This document shows positions 36,108 to 45,602 of a stretch of DNA of 64,000 nt, one piece after another. A program made the position numbers and the translations under genes. The notes beneath the pieces are model-generated. The model worked only from the letters and a program-made list of their open reading frames with translations, ran no database searches and had not been told where the DNA came from. Origin of the DNA: Clostridium ljungdahlii DSM 13528 (lineage in GTDB: Bacteria > Bacillota > Clostridia > Clostridiales > Clostridiaceae); contig NC_014328.1 in assembly GCF_000143685.1 (NCBI RefSeq), forward strand, positions 2,480,001 through 2,544,000, read 5' to 3'. Position 1 is the first letter of the stretch. Every line of letters starts with the position of its first letter.

Positions 36108-37477
36108 AAAAAACGTCCTTTCAAATCTATATTATTAAATTTATCCTAAAAGTGGGATTTTCTTTTATTATACTTTTACTTGCTTTACTTTTTATTTTTA
36201 GTTATATCTCTAATAATAAAATGCTACTGCCAGCTAGCTATTCAGAACAATTAGTGGAAAAAGTAACGCCAAGCATAAAAAGTGCTAAAGAAGTGACTTC
36301 TGAATTAATACCTGAAAATTTAGAATATACAATTTTAGACAAACAAACTTTAGATGTAAAAAAAAGTACCATGAATAAGTCCCAAATTAAAAAAGCAAAA
36401 TTACGTATTAAAAACCACCAATTTACAGGAGCTGATTTTTTCGGAAATGCTTATGCTATAATCGAGCGCCCAAAAGAATACTGCGTAATTCATTACAAAT
36501 TAATCATGCAATTTGCAAACCCAACTCTTCGAAATCTGATGCCTTATCCTGGATTAATTATTGCTTTGCTTTTTACCATTATTTTGTTAATTACACTATA
36601 TTTTCTTTCCCTGCAGTTTTCAAATAAGATAAAAGGAGAATTAAACAAATTTAGCTTCATCACTCAAAAAATTGAAGCTAAAAATTTAGATTTTGAGGTG
36701 CAAAATTCTTACTTTATAGAACATCAAAAAGTTATGGATTCCTTAGATAGTTTGCGCCGTAACCTTAAGAAATCCTTAACTTGCCAATTTGAGCAAGAAA
36801 AAAGAAAAGGCGAACAAATTAGCGCATTGGCTCATGACATTAAAATACCCATTACCGTCATTAAAGGAAATGCAGAATTATTAAATCTTACACAAAAAGA
36901 CGAAAATGCATTAGATTATACAAATGAAATCATAGAAGCAACAGGTGAGATAGAACATTATACCGAGCTTTTAATTGAGGTTTCTAAAAATGATCAGTCC
37001 ATTGCCCTGCACAAAGAAAAAAGCAATGTAAATAAATTTCTACATGTAATTGAAAAAGATACACTATCCTCTATTGGAAACCGTCATATTCATTTTATAC
37101 TTGACATCAGTATTCCAAAAAAACTAATGTGGAACATTGACTTTTCCTCAATGAAACGAGCATTTATGAATATCATTATAAATGCACTTGAGCATACTCC
37201 AGATGAAACATCCTTAAGCTTACAGGTCCATTTTAAAAACAATTTAGCTTCTTTTGTATTTACTGACTCTGGAAATGGCTTTTCACCTGAAGCACTCAAA
37301 AAAGCCGCAGAACTATTTTATACTGATAATAAAAGTCGAAGTCAAACAGGTCATTATGGTATTGGATTAACTTTTGCAAATAAAGTAATTAGGGCACACA
37401 ACGGCTGTCTTCATATACAAAATGATGCATATACGGGTGGTGGACAAATTATAATTTCATTACCTGTAGAACTGTAG
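36098..37477 (+). CDS. Sensor histidine kinase (CprK/NisK-like)
   Basis: 459 residues with two membrane segments (about 12-38 and 160-185) enclosing a short outer domain of about 120 residues, then HisKA with the H-box LAHDIKIPITVIKGN, N-box INALEHTPD, and G-boxes SGNGFSPEALK and YGIGLTFANK. I selected the GTG at 36098, preceded by GGGGAG. A more upstream ATG would overlap the regulator gene by 49 bases. The compact outer domain fits kinases that sense peptides at the membrane. Confidence 0.85.
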   Translation: MEVKKTSFQIYIIKFILKVGFSFIILLLALLFIFSYISNNKMLLPASYSEQLVEKVTPSIKSAKEVTSELIPENLEYTILDKQTLDVKKSTMNKSQIKKAKLRIKNHQFTGADFFGNAYAIIERPKEYCVIHYKLIMQFANPTLRNLMPYPGLIIALLFTIILLITLYFLSLQFSNKIKGELNKFSFITQKIEAKNLDFEVQNSYFIEHQKVMDSLDSLRRNLKKSLTCQFEQEKRKGEQISALAHDIKIPITVIKGNAELLNLTQKDENALDYTNEIIEATGEIEHYTELLIEVSKNDQSIALHKEKSNVNKFLHVIEKDTLSSIGNRHIHFILDISIPKKLMWNIDFSSMKRAFMNIIINALEHTPDETSLSLQVHFKNNLASFVFTDSGNGFSPEALKKAAELFYTDNKSRSQTGHYGIGLTFANKVIRAHNGCLHIQNDAYTGGGQIIISLPVEL

Positions 37478-37494
37478 ATCAAAAAACTTAAATG

Positions 37495-37941
37495 TCAAAC
37501 TGCCCTCTTCCCCTTTTTGTCACTTAGCATGATGTTTGCAGTATTGTATACATAACCGGACAATACATAAAACAAATTTTCCTGCTTGTTCATCTTCCAC
37601 TTTTTAATATTTGAATCTAAAATTCTCTTTAGTTCATTAAAAATTGCCCTAGTATATCCCTTCACTTTTCCTTGTTCTAGCTTTTCAAAAATTTCTTTAG
37701 CAAGCCCCATTATTTTTATTTCATTTATGCCGGTATAATTGAGTTTATTAAATATAGATTCCCTATCTTCTACATTAATTAAATTTTTTCGAGAATTTTT
37801 ATGAATATCTTTCCATTGTGCATTTCTCATTTCTCCCATAAGATACCCTAATAAAAACATAGCTATTTCTTCTTGGTCGTATTTCATTTTTTCTAAATAA
37901 TTTTTAATGTCGCCCTTTAGATGGAAACTTCCTATATTCAT
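37495..37941 (-). CDS. Cas8b (Csh1) C-terminal domain / Cas11b-like protein, orphan
   Basis: 148 residues that look like the C-terminal portion of type I-B Cas8b: MFLLGYLMGEMRNAQ (about 28-42), IFNKLNYTGINEIKI, LAKEIFEKLEQGKVKGY and the hallmark W(K)MNKQENLFYVLSGYVYNT near the end. In type I-B systems this region is also made separately as Cas11b from an internal start. Here it has its own ATG and a GGAGG site, and the 140 bases upstream have no Cas8b N-terminal region. No cas gene or repeat array is in the window. It may be a relic, a free Cas11b, or a domesticated protein. Recognition is from memory of the family and needs a profile search. Confidence 0.6.
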   Translation of the reverse strand: MNIGSFHLKGDIKNYLEKMKYDQEEIAMFLLGYLMGEMRNAQWKDIHKNSRKNLINVEDRESIFNKLNYTGINEIKIMGLAKEIFEKLEQGKVKGYTRAIFNELKRILDSNIKKWKMNKQENLFYVLSGYVYNTANIMLSDKKGKRAV

Positions 37942-38080
37942 AACCTTTCCTCCTTCATATACCCTTTTTGCTTCTCACTATGTTCCTATATTTTCAAATA
38001 ATATAGGAACATAATCTATCATTTTACTTTTATTATTCTATAAATAACCATGCTTTCCTTCTTTTTGTTATATAAAATTA

Positions 38081-40498
38081 CTATTTTGTTATTTGCATTT
38101 TCCACTTATATGGATATTTATCCTTATTTTCATTTTCATTTTTTATTAACATAAGATAGGCATCAAAAATATTTCCATCTTTGCCTTTTAAACCTTTAAT
38201 TTTAACTTTGCCATTCTTAAGAAGTTCACAAACCATAGTTTTAGTAGGTTTTTTGCCCATACAGGCCAAATATTTATCATTCTTCCATATAGTAAACTTA
38301 CAACCCTCTTTCCAATTGCTGCATCCAAAAGCATTTTTACCTTCTACAATATCGTGTCCGCAGCATGGACATTTTCCTAAAACTTCATTTTCAAAATTAA
38401 ATACAATTTTTCCTTCTTTATCAATTACTAAGGAGGCATTAAATTTCTTTCCGCTTTTACCCTTAAATCCTTTTATGACATTAGTTTTGGAATCTTTAAT
38501 AAGTTTTTTTACATGGGTTTTTAAAATCTCTTTTCCTGCTATTTTATTGCCTACAAAAAACTTACAGCCTTCTTTCCATCTATTACAACCATACCCCGAT
38601 TTATTTTCAACAACTTCTCCTTCATGGCATACAGGGCACTTCCCAATGCTTTCTATTTTAATTTTACTGTCTGATTTATTGTTATATAGATACAGCTTTT
38701 CTATTTTAATTTTGTTACCATTTTGAACAATGCTATTTAATTCATCTTTTACTTTATCTATTATTTCATTTATTCCTATTTCCTCTTTATAAACCTTTTT
38801 AAGCTGCTTACCAAATTCAACTGTTTTTTCTTTATTTAAATCAATCTTTAATTTTTCAAGTGCTTCTATAAGTTTTTTACCTTTATTCTCACACTCTAAG
38901 TGACCTTTCAGCTCTTTTATATATTCATATTTTTTTGCATTTTTAATTATCCCTGCCCTTGTTGCAACAGTGCCTATTTCACAACCTTCAAGTATCAATT
39001 TATATTCTTCATCATCATTTTCACCCTCTAAATCTTCTACCTCTTGCTTTTTAAAAGGATTTTTAAGGAAATTGTTTAGTTCTGATTCTGTTACTCTACC
39101 AGGCTTTTGGGTTTCTTTCTGATCTACTGATAATTTAGTGTCTAACTCCTCTCCTTCTACAAATTGAGGCAATTCATTTTCCCTTTTAGATTTTTCATAT
39201 TTTAAAAAGCCAGGACTTTTTATAACATTTCCCTTTAATTGAATAATTTCATCATCTATTTTTATTACTACACTTGTTTCTTCTATTATTGTTTCTTCAT
39301 TTAAAAAATTACTTATAAATCTATTTTTTATTGCGGTATAAACCTTTTTTTCACCTTCCGACAGCTTTTCCTTTCGTGGAATTTTTATGGTTGGAGTGAT
39401 TGCACTATGACTTTCTACTTTTTTACTATTAAAAATTTTCTTGTTATCTTTAAAAGATATATCTGCATTAAAATTTTCTTTTACTGCTGCAATTACACTT
39501 TTTATTCTATCTTTTTCATTTTCAGCCAGGTACTCTGTATTAGTCCTTGGATATGTGGTATATCCAGCTTCATATAGTTTCTGCAAATTTTTTAAAGTAT
39601 CATCCAAAGACATTTTTTCTTCCTTAAACATTTTATTTTGTAAAGTATCCAATGAAAAAAGCTTAGGAGGCTGCTTTTTAACTTTTTTCTTTTCAACTTT
39701 ATCAACTATAGCCTTTTTATCTTTCAAATTATTCAATAGTTTTTCAGCTTTATCTCTTTCATTTGCTGCAAACTTTCTATCCTTTAATTTAGTTTTTATA
39801 TGTAAATTATCTTTATTTATGACAGCACCTATCTCAAAATAAGTTTCTGGCTTAAAATTTTCAATTTTTTCATCTCTATCATATACATATTTCACAATAG
39901 GAATTAAGACACGCCCTACAGGTAAAAATGAACCTGATTTTATACTTAAATACCTGGTTAAATTTATTCCATAACTCCAGTCTAAATATGTTCTTGCCAG
40001 TCCTTCGTCATATAGATTTTTGTATTCTATATCATCTCTTAAATCTTTTAAACTTTGTATAATTGTTTGTCTTGTTTGTTCCGGCAGCCATAACCTTTTA
40101 ACAGGTTTAGTAACATGTTCTTCTTCAAAAGCTCTAAATATTATATTATTTACAATTACTTCCCCTTCTCTATCTGCATCGCCGCAATTCACTATCTCCT
40201 GGACATCATTTCTTTTTATTAGTGATTTTATTATTTCATATTGCTTTTTTACTCCTTCGTCTTTTCGTAATCTAAATTTAAATTCTTTTGGTACAAAGGG
40301 TAATTCTTTCAAAGTCCACTTTGTTTTTTCTCTTCCAAAATAATCATCTACATCGTAAAGTTGAAGTAAGTGACCATAGGCAAAAGTAACTATATAATTT
40401 TTATTTTCAAAATATCCATTATTTCTTTCCATACTACCAATACTCTTGACAATACTCATTGCCAGGCTTGGTTTTTCAGCTATAATAAGTGACTTCAA
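38081..40498 (-). CDS. topB: DNA topoisomerase III (type IA)
   Basis: 805 residues. Toprim domain with LIIAEKPSLAMSIV at the N-terminus and the acidic DADREGE (about 100-106), catalytic Tyr in TYPRTNTEY (about 315), TopA-fold domains, and a C-terminal tail with two zinc ribbons (CPVCHEGEV...CNRWKEGC and CPCCGHDIV...CSNWKEGC) each followed by an IKGLKGK domain. The start is taken as TTG at 40498, since the upstream TTG at 40516 overlaps the GGAGGT ribosome site that serves it. It relaxes and decatenates DNA in replication and recombination. TopB copies with such tails also occur on mobile elements. No element is seen around it. Confidence 0.92.
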   Translation of the reverse strand: MKSLIIAEKPSLAMSIVKSIGSMERNNGYFENKNYIVTFAYGHLLQLYDVDDYFGREKTKWTLKELPFVPKEFKFRLRKDEGVKKQYEIIKSLIKRNDVQEIVNCGDADREGEVIVNNIIFRAFEEEHVTKPVKRLWLPEQTRQTIIQSLKDLRDDIEYKNLYDEGLARTYLDWSYGINLTRYLSIKSGSFLPVGRVLIPIVKYVYDRDEKIENFKPETYFEIGAVINKDNLHIKTKLKDRKFAANERDKAEKLLNNLKDKKAIVDKVEKKKVKKQPPKLFSLDTLQNKMFKEEKMSLDDTLKNLQKLYEAGYTTYPRTNTEYLAENEKDRIKSVIAAVKENFNADISFKDNKKIFNSKKVESHSAITPTIKIPRKEKLSEGEKKVYTAIKNRFISNFLNEETIIEETSVVIKIDDEIIQLKGNVIKSPGFLKYEKSKRENELPQFVEGEELDTKLSVDQKETQKPGRVTESELNNFLKNPFKKQEVEDLEGENDDEEYKLILEGCEIGTVATRAGIIKNAKKYEYIKELKGHLECENKGKKLIEALEKLKIDLNKEKTVEFGKQLKKVYKEEIGINEIIDKVKDELNSIVQNGNKIKIEKLYLYNNKSDSKIKIESIGKCPVCHEGEVVENKSGYGCNRWKEGCKFFVGNKIAGKEILKTHVKKLIKDSKTNVIKGFKGKSGKKFNASLVIDKEGKIVFNFENEVLGKCPCCGHDIVEGKNAFGCSNWKEGCKFTIWKNDKYLACMGKKPTKTMVCELLKNGKVKIKGLKGKDGNIFDAYLMLIKNENENKDKYPYKWKMQITK

Positions 40499-40714
40499 TT
40501 TAGTTGATACCTCCAAAGTTTATGTCTTTGACTTTATTTGTAATAAATTTATCAAATAATAATCATCAATAATAAGTTCCCATATAAAAATATACCATTG
40601 TACTATCATAATGTAAAAACTTAAGGGCAACATTAGTATTAATTGCAGTAATATGCTATTATTAATTCACTTAACTAAATAAAAATACATATTAATAATG
40701 AAAGGTCTGAAAAA

Positions 40715-41824
40715 ATGGATTTTAAGGAACTAGAACTTAGTGAAAATATAATAAATGAGTTAAAACACATGGGAATTACTAAACCAACACCAATTCAACA
40801 AGAGAGCATCAAATTTATTAGAGAAGGAAAAGATGTTATAGCTGAAGCACAAACGGGTACTGGAAAAACTCTTGCTTTTTTACTTCCTATTTTTGAAAAT
40901 ATATCACCTAATATAAATTCAACTCAAGCACTGATTGTAACTCCTACAAGAGAACTTGCTATTCAAATAACTGAAGAAGCTCTAAAACTAAAAAAAGCTA
41001 AAGATATAAATATTTTAGCTGCATATGGCGGGAAAGATATAGGTTCTCAATTAAAAAAACTAAAGAGAAACATTCATCTAATTATTGCAACTCCAGGTAG
41101 ACTTTTAGATCATCTCCATAGAAAGACTATAGATCTTAGCAAATTAAAAACATTGGTATTAGATGAAGCAGATCAAATGCTTCTTATGGGATTTAAAAAT
41201 GATGTAGAAGATATTATAAAAGAAGTCTCTAAAAAACGTCAAACATTATGTTTTTCTGCAACTATGAATTCTGATGTTAAAAAATTAGCTTATAGATACA
41301 TGACTGACCCTTTAGTGGTTTCCATTAAAAAAGAAAAAGTTACACTTAATAATATTAAACAATATGTAATAGAAACTACTGATAGAAAAAAGCAAGATGC
41401 ATTGTGTAATATTATAGATCAAGATAATCCATTTATGGCTATTATATTTTGCAGAACTAAAAGAAGGGTAGATGACCTTGAAATTGCACTATACCAACGT
41501 GGATATAATTGTAAAAAACTTCATAGTGATATCCCTCAATCAAAGCGTGAAAGAATAATGAAATCTTTTAGGAATGCAGATATTCAGTATTTGATAGCTA
41601 CAGATGTGGCCGCTAGAGGACTAGATATAAGTGGAGTTACTCATATATATAATTATGATATTCCAGAAAATGTAGAGTCATATATACATCGTATCGGTAG
41701 AACAGGAAGGGCCGGTGAAGAAGGCTGTACTTGTCTATTTGTAGATCCAAAGGATAAAAGAACTTTAGAAGAAATAGAAAGAGGTATAAAATTTAGGATA
41801 CCTAGAAGAGAGTTAAATATATAA
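40715..41824 (+). CDS. DEAD-box ATP-dependent RNA helicase
   Basis: 369 residues with all helicase motifs: Q motif ([10 protein letters not shown]), I (AQTGTGKT), Ia (PTRELA), II (DEAD, about 148-151), III (SAT), IV (IIFCRTKRR), V ([11 protein letters not shown]) and VI (HRIGRTGR). There is no C-terminal extension, so it is a short core-only helicase like CshB/CshC rather than DbpA. It unwinds RNA in ribosome assembly or decay, often under cold conditions. Single gene. Confidence 0.93.
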   Translation: MDFKELELSENIINELKHMGITKPTPIQQESIKFIREGKDVIAEAQTGTGKTLAFLLPIFENISPNINSTQALIVTPTRELAIQITEEALKLKKAKDINILAAYGGKDIGSQLKKLKRNIHLIIATPGRLLDHLHRKTIDLSKLKTLVLDEADQMLLMGFKNDVEDIIKEVSKKRQTLCFSATMNSDVKKLAYRYMTDPLVVSIKKEKVTLNNIKQYVIETTDRKKQDALCNIIDQDNPFMAIIFCRTKRRVDDLEIALYQRGYNCKKLHSDIPQSKRERIMKSFRNADIQYLIATDVAARGLDISGVTHIYNYDIPENVESYIHRIGRTGRAGEEGCTCLFVDPKDKRTLEEIERGIKFRIPRRELNI

Positions 41825-41937
41825 ATATAACAGTAGAAGTGGCATACTAATTAGTTTGGTGCATCTCCCTTTTAACACGTATACATAATATTGACATATT
41901 TAGATAGATTTCAGAAAAAACATTCTCAGAAAAAATT

Positions 41938-41973
41938 AAGGCTAGTCTATAAAAAACAAGATTAGCCTTTAAA
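41938..41973. terminator. Bidirectional terminator
   Basis: AAGGCTAGTCT / AAGATTAGCCTT with a 9-base loop, between the convergent helicase and TIM-barrel genes. Confidence 0.65.
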
Positions 41974-41993
41974 TAAATCCATACTTTAAATTA

Positions 41994-42824
41994 TTATTTT
42001 TTTATTAATTTAAATGATTCTGTCTGCTCTTTAATACTTCTCTCAGCCGCAAGTCTTTCAATACTAGATGCTCCAAAGAAACCATCTATTCCTTCTGTTC
42101 TCTGAATTACATATTCAGCATCTTCTGGTTCTGCAATAGGTCCACCATGGCAAATTACCATAATATCTGGATTGACCGATCTGCCTGCTTTAATTATAGC
42201 CTCGATTTTCTCAACACAATCATCTAATGTAAGTGCTGTTTTAGCACCAATTGTACCTTTTGTAGTCAGACCCATATGTGCAACTAAAATATCAGCTCCT
42301 GCTTCTGCCATTGCTTTTGCTTGTTCTGGATCAAAGACATATGGCGTTGTAAGCATATCCAATTCATGTGCTTTTTTAATCATTTCAACTTCAAGTCCGT
42401 ATCCCATGCCTGTTTCTTCTAGATTTTGTCTAAATACACCATCAATTAAACCTACTGTTGGAAAATTTTGAACTCCACTAAATCCTTGGTCTTTTAACTG
42501 TTTTAAATATATATCCATAACTCTAAAAGGATCAGTTCCACAAACACCAGCAAGCACTGGAGTATCTTTTACAACTGGAAGTACTTCTGCTCCCATTTCA
42601 ACTACAATTTTATTAGCATCTCCATAGGATAATAAACCTGCAAGAGAACCCCTTCCTGCCATTCTATATCTTCCAGAGTTATATATAATAAGCATATCAG
42701 CACCACCGGCCTCACTGCTCTTAGCTGTAATACCTGTTCCTGCTCCTACTCCTACTAATATTTTTCCACTTTTAACTTGTTTCTTGAAACCTGCAATAAT
42801 TTCGCTTCTTGTCTTTGTATTCAT
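41994..42824 (-). CDS. Phosphoenolpyruvate hydrolase-like TIM-barrel protein (Tm-1 C-terminal domain family)
   Basis: 276 residues of the TIM-barrel signal transduction family. Landmarks are [23 protein letters not shown] (split here at about 20-42), [47 protein letters not shown] and the end [14 protein letters not shown]. Plant Tm-1, a viral-resistance protein, has this domain fused after a UPF0261 domain, whereas here the two are adjacent genes. The gene follows the UPF0261 gene by 28 bases. The true reaction is not established, and the PEP hydrolase name comes from one relative. The neighbouring AraC regulator contains the same fold. Confidence 0.82.
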   Translation of the reverse strand: MNTKTRSEIIAGFKKQVKSGKILVGVGAGTGITAKSSEAGGADMLIIYNSGRYRMAGRGSLAGLLSYGDANKIVVEMGAEVLPVVKDTPVLAGVCGTDPFRVMDIYLKQLKDQGFSGVQNFPTVGLIDGVFRQNLEETGMGYGLEVEMIKKAHELDMLTTPYVFDPEQAKAMAEAGADILVAHMGLTTKGTIGAKTALTLDDCVEKIEAIIKAGRSVNPDIMVICHGGPIAEPEDAEYVIQRTEGIDGFFGASSIERLAAERSIKEQTESFKLIKK

Positions 42825-42852
42825 AAATAATTCCTCCTATAATTTAAATTTA

Positions 42853-44061
42853 CTATTTTTCCATCATATCTATTAACTTTTGAGCTGCAGCTTGTGCAAA
42901 CTTCACATCATTAATATCACAATCCATCTCTATTATTTCTACAGCATTTTTGTTTACGTTATTTATTAATGTATCAAATAAAACCTTATCCTCTTCTGGA
43001 CCATAAAAAGGTTGACCTTCTACATCAATGCCAGATACTCCTTTTAGAGGTATAAACAAAGCTGTTTTTTCTTTAGCTAAATTTAATTTTTCAACTAATT
43101 TTTCAGCAATTGCTTTATTTTTCTCTATATTTGTTCTCATAAGTGTTACTGTAGGGTTATGTTTATACAAATTGCGTTTCTTAAATTTCTCTGGTACTGT
43201 ATCATATGGGCCAAAGTTACACATATCAAGTGCACCTACAGATACAACTTGCGGTATACTCTTCCTGCTTGCTGCCTCTAAACGATCAGGTCCTGCATTT
43301 AAGACCCCTCCGATAATTTCATCTGCCCACTCAGTAGTTGTAAGATCCAATACGCCTTCAATAAAACCTCCATCAATGAGAGCTTCCATTGAACGTCCAC
43401 CTATGCCTGTTGCATGAAATACAAGAACTTCATATCCTCTTTTTTCAAGGTACTCTCTTGCAGCTGTTATGCATGGTGTCGTTACACCAAACATAGTTGC
43501 AGCAACCAATGGTTTTTTATCCACAACTTTTGTATTTTCAAATTTAACCATACCTGCAATTGCAAATACAGCATTTGTAAAAATCTTTGTTGAAATCGAG
43601 TTAAGACCTGCAACATCTACTACAGAAGGCATCATGACAATATCACTAGTACCTACATAAGGCTCCGTATTTCCTGAAGCAACTGTTGAAACCATAACCT
43701 TTGGTACACCTATAGGTAATGCCCTCATAGCTGGTGTTGCTAAAGAAGTTCCTCCAGAACCCCCAAAGGAAATAATACCATCAAATTTACCCTGCTTATA
43801 TAATTCAGGTACTAATTTTTCCATACCCTTTGATAATACTGCTGTTGCCCATGCCCTATCTCTTTTAGCAACTATATCTTTTAAATCTGCACCTGCTGCC
43901 TTGGCTACCTCATCATTTGACACGTCTGGTTCAAAAGTTGGCTCAAATACACCTGTATGAATAGTAAAAGTACCTAATCCCAAATTTTCAATCAATTCTT
44001 TTGCGTATGAATATTCAGAACCTTTTGTGTCAAATGTTCCTGCAATAGCAATAGTTTTCAA
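42853..44061 (-). CDS. UPF0261 / Tm-1-like ATP-binding domain protein
   Basis: 402 residues. N-terminal IAIAGTFDTKGSEYSYAKEL (about 3-22), GIISFGGSGGTSLATPAMRALP, SDIVMMPSVVDVAGLNSIS, FGVTTPCITAAREYLEK and GRSMEALIDGGFIEGVLD match the UPF0261 family and the ATP-binding N-terminal half of plant Tm-1. Start is TTG (44061) with a GAGGAGG site 9 bases upstream. It lies in one operon with the TIM-barrel gene. Upstream are two inverted repeats, one resembling a cre/LacI-type operator. The cellular function is unknown. The pair likely works as one enzyme, given the plant fusion. Confidence 0.85.
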   Translation of the reverse strand: MKTIAIAGTFDTKGSEYSYAKELIENLGLGTFTIHTGVFEPTFEPDVSNDEVAKAAGADLKDIVAKRDRAWATAVLSKGMEKLVPELYKQGKFDGIISFGGSGGTSLATPAMRALPIGVPKVMVSTVASGNTEPYVGTSDIVMMPSVVDVAGLNSISTKIFTNAVFAIAGMVKFENTKVVDKKPLVAATMFGVTTPCITAAREYLEKRGYEVLVFHATGIGGRSMEALIDGGFIEGVLDLTTTEWADEIIGGVLNAGPDRLEAASRKSIPQVVSVGALDMCNFGPYDTVPEKFKKRNLYKHNPTVTLMRTNIEKNKAIAEKLVEKLNLAKEKTALFIPLKGVSGIDVEGQPFYGPEEDKVLFDTLINNVNKNAVEIIEMDCDINDVKFAQAAAQKLIDMMEK

Positions 44062-44091
44062 TTACTTAGCCTCCTCTACAACTTTATCCTT

Positions 44092-44137
44092 CCCTAATAT
44101 GTACACTATTAGGGAAATATTTTGGAGAACGTTCTCA
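44092..44137. promoter_or_regulatory. Two inverted repeats upstream of the Tm-1-like operon (one cre-like)
   Basis: CCCTAATA-N7-TATTAGGG (44092-44114) and GGAGAACGTTCTCA (44124-44137). On the minus strand the second reads TGAGAACGTTCTCC, close to the CcpA/LacI-type TGWAANCGNTNWCA. Both are just upstream of the UPF0261 ribosome site, between it and the terminator of the regulator gene. Confidence 0.5.
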
Positions 44138-44140
44138 TAA

Positions 44141-44178
44141 AAAAAGTATGATTAACTACAAAATAATCATACTTTTTT
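44141..44178 (-). terminator. Terminator of the AraC/TIM-barrel regulator gene
   Basis: AAAAAGTATGATTA / TAATCATACTTTTT with a 9-base loop, flanked by A and T runs. It insulates the operon from its regulator. Confidence 0.85.
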
Positions 44179-44206
44179 TATGTCTCTGCGTAAACGTTAT
44201 TATGTA

Positions 44207-45454
44207 CTATGTTTTTGTGCTTATGTCATATTTTTTAAATTTATATTTTTTAGGAGAACAACCTTTATATTTTTTAAACATTTTACTAAACTGCGCGTAA
44301 TCCTTATAACCAACCAATGCTGCCAGATGGGATAATTGAATATTCTTTTTGATTATAATCTCCGCTGCTTTATTTATACGAAATTTAACTAGATATTCTG
44401 GGAAACTACAACCTACTTCTTTTTTAAACAAACTGCTTAAGTAACCTCTAGATACATGGGCTACTTTAGCCAAATCTAGAAATGAAATATCATTCATGTA
44501 ATTTTGAACAACATATTCTTTAACAAATTCAACATAATTATAATGCTTAGTAATTCCATCTAGCATATTAACCATTAAATCATCTTCATTAAGTTTAGCT
44601 GATGATTTAAAAGCCTTTGTTATATTTGTAATAGACTTTTCTGATGGAATTCTCTCAAATGCCGAGCCACCTACATATCCCATTAAATCTTCATTATTAC
44701 TATACATATATTGAACATCAATTGGTGTTTTTACAGGTCCGCCATATATTAATTTAATTACACTTGGTTTTAACTCATTGCATTTATTAAATATCTTAGC
44801 TGCCTTAACCTTTGCAGCTTCTAGTGAAAAGACTTTTTTTGCTCCTAATAATCCCCCTCCTGTTAAGCCCAAATGTACACAAATAACATCAGCTCCAGCA
44901 TTAATCATTTGCTCTGCTTGTATTTCGTTAAATACAAATGCAACTGTAAACATGTTTTTCCTATGAGCTATTCTTATTGCTTCTACCTCGGTTAAATAAT
45001 TACATCCATCTTCTTCAAGTGCTTCACTGAATTGATTGTCTATCAATCCGACTGTAGGATAATTATTAATACCAGAAAAGCCCATACTTTTTATTTTATC
45101 TATGTAATCTTCCATATCTTTTGTAGGATCAGTTGCATTAAATCCAAAAATAATAGGCATATCTTTTACTAATGGTATTATTTCTTTTGAAGCAAAATCC
45201 ATTACCATATCATTGCTATTACAGAATGGTAGAAAGCCCGCTAATGAACTTCTCCCCATCTGCCGAAACCTACCAGAATTTAACACTAAGATAAAATCAG
45301 CTCCACCTTTTTCTACATATTTTGCCGTCATTCCCGTACCTGTTGCTACACCAATAATATGGTTTCCTTTTTCTATTTGTACACTGATATTCTTCAATAA
45401 CCTTTCTCTCTTCATATTTTTTCTATACCTCTTATCTTGTTCACTATTTCTCAT
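44207..45454 (-). CDS. TIM-barrel domain fused to an AraC-type DNA-binding domain
   Basis: 415 residues. Residues about 15-280 repeat the fold of the neighbouring TIM-barrel enzyme (VATGTGMTAKYVEKGGADFI, NSGRFRQMGRSSLAGFLP, NNYPTVGLIDNQFSEALEE, HLGLTGGGLLGAKK, YVGGSAFERIPSE). Residues about 305-405 form an AraC domain with two helix-turn-helices (LDLAKVAHVSRGYLSSLFKK and HLAALVGYKDYAQFSKMFKK). It seems that an enzyme domain has become a ligand sensor for the regulator of its own paralogue. Located upstream of the UPF0261/TIM-barrel operon, which it likely controls. Confidence 0.88.
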   Translation of the reverse strand: MRNSEQDKRYRKNMKRERLLKNISVQIEKGNHIIGVATGTGMTAKYVEKGGADFILVLNSGRFRQMGRSSLAGFLPFCNSNDMVMDFASKEIIPLVKDMPIIFGFNATDPTKDMEDYIDKIKSMGFSGINNYPTVGLIDNQFSEALEEDGCNYLTEVEAIRIAHRKNMFTVAFVFNEIQAEQMINAGADVICVHLGLTGGGLLGAKKVFSLEAAKVKAAKIFNKCNELKPSVIKLIYGGPVKTPIDVQYMYSNNEDLMGYVGGSAFERIPSEKSITNITKAFKSSAKLNEDDLMVNMLDGITKHYNYVEFVKEYVVQNYMNDISFLDLAKVAHVSRGYLSSLFKKEVGCSFPEYLVKFRINKAAEIIIKKNIQLSHLAALVGYKDYAQFSKMFKKYKGCSPKKYKFKKYDISTKT

Positions 45455-45552
45455 TTTCCATAGTACCCCACATTATCCAATTTTTAAAGAAATAACTTTT
45501 CTAATTAATCCATAAAGGTTGTTAAGCAACTCATTAACCGTTGAGAACAGTA

Positions 45553-45580
45553 AAAACCCACTACATCTGTCGTGGGTTTC
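45553..45580 (-). terminator. Terminator of the ten-gene nitrogenase-like/hyp operon
   Basis: AAACCCAC / GTGGGTTT stem with a loop of about 10 bases, followed on the minus strand by TTTTTAC. It lies about 23 bases after the last stop codon. Confidence 0.8.
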
Positions 45581-45602
45581 AGTTACAATATTCTCTTTTA
45601 AT

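Noticed and set aside
37495-41824. CRISPR locus
   Set aside because: No repeat-spacer array and no cas gene other than the Cas11b-like frame. The topoisomerase and helicase are house-keeping types.
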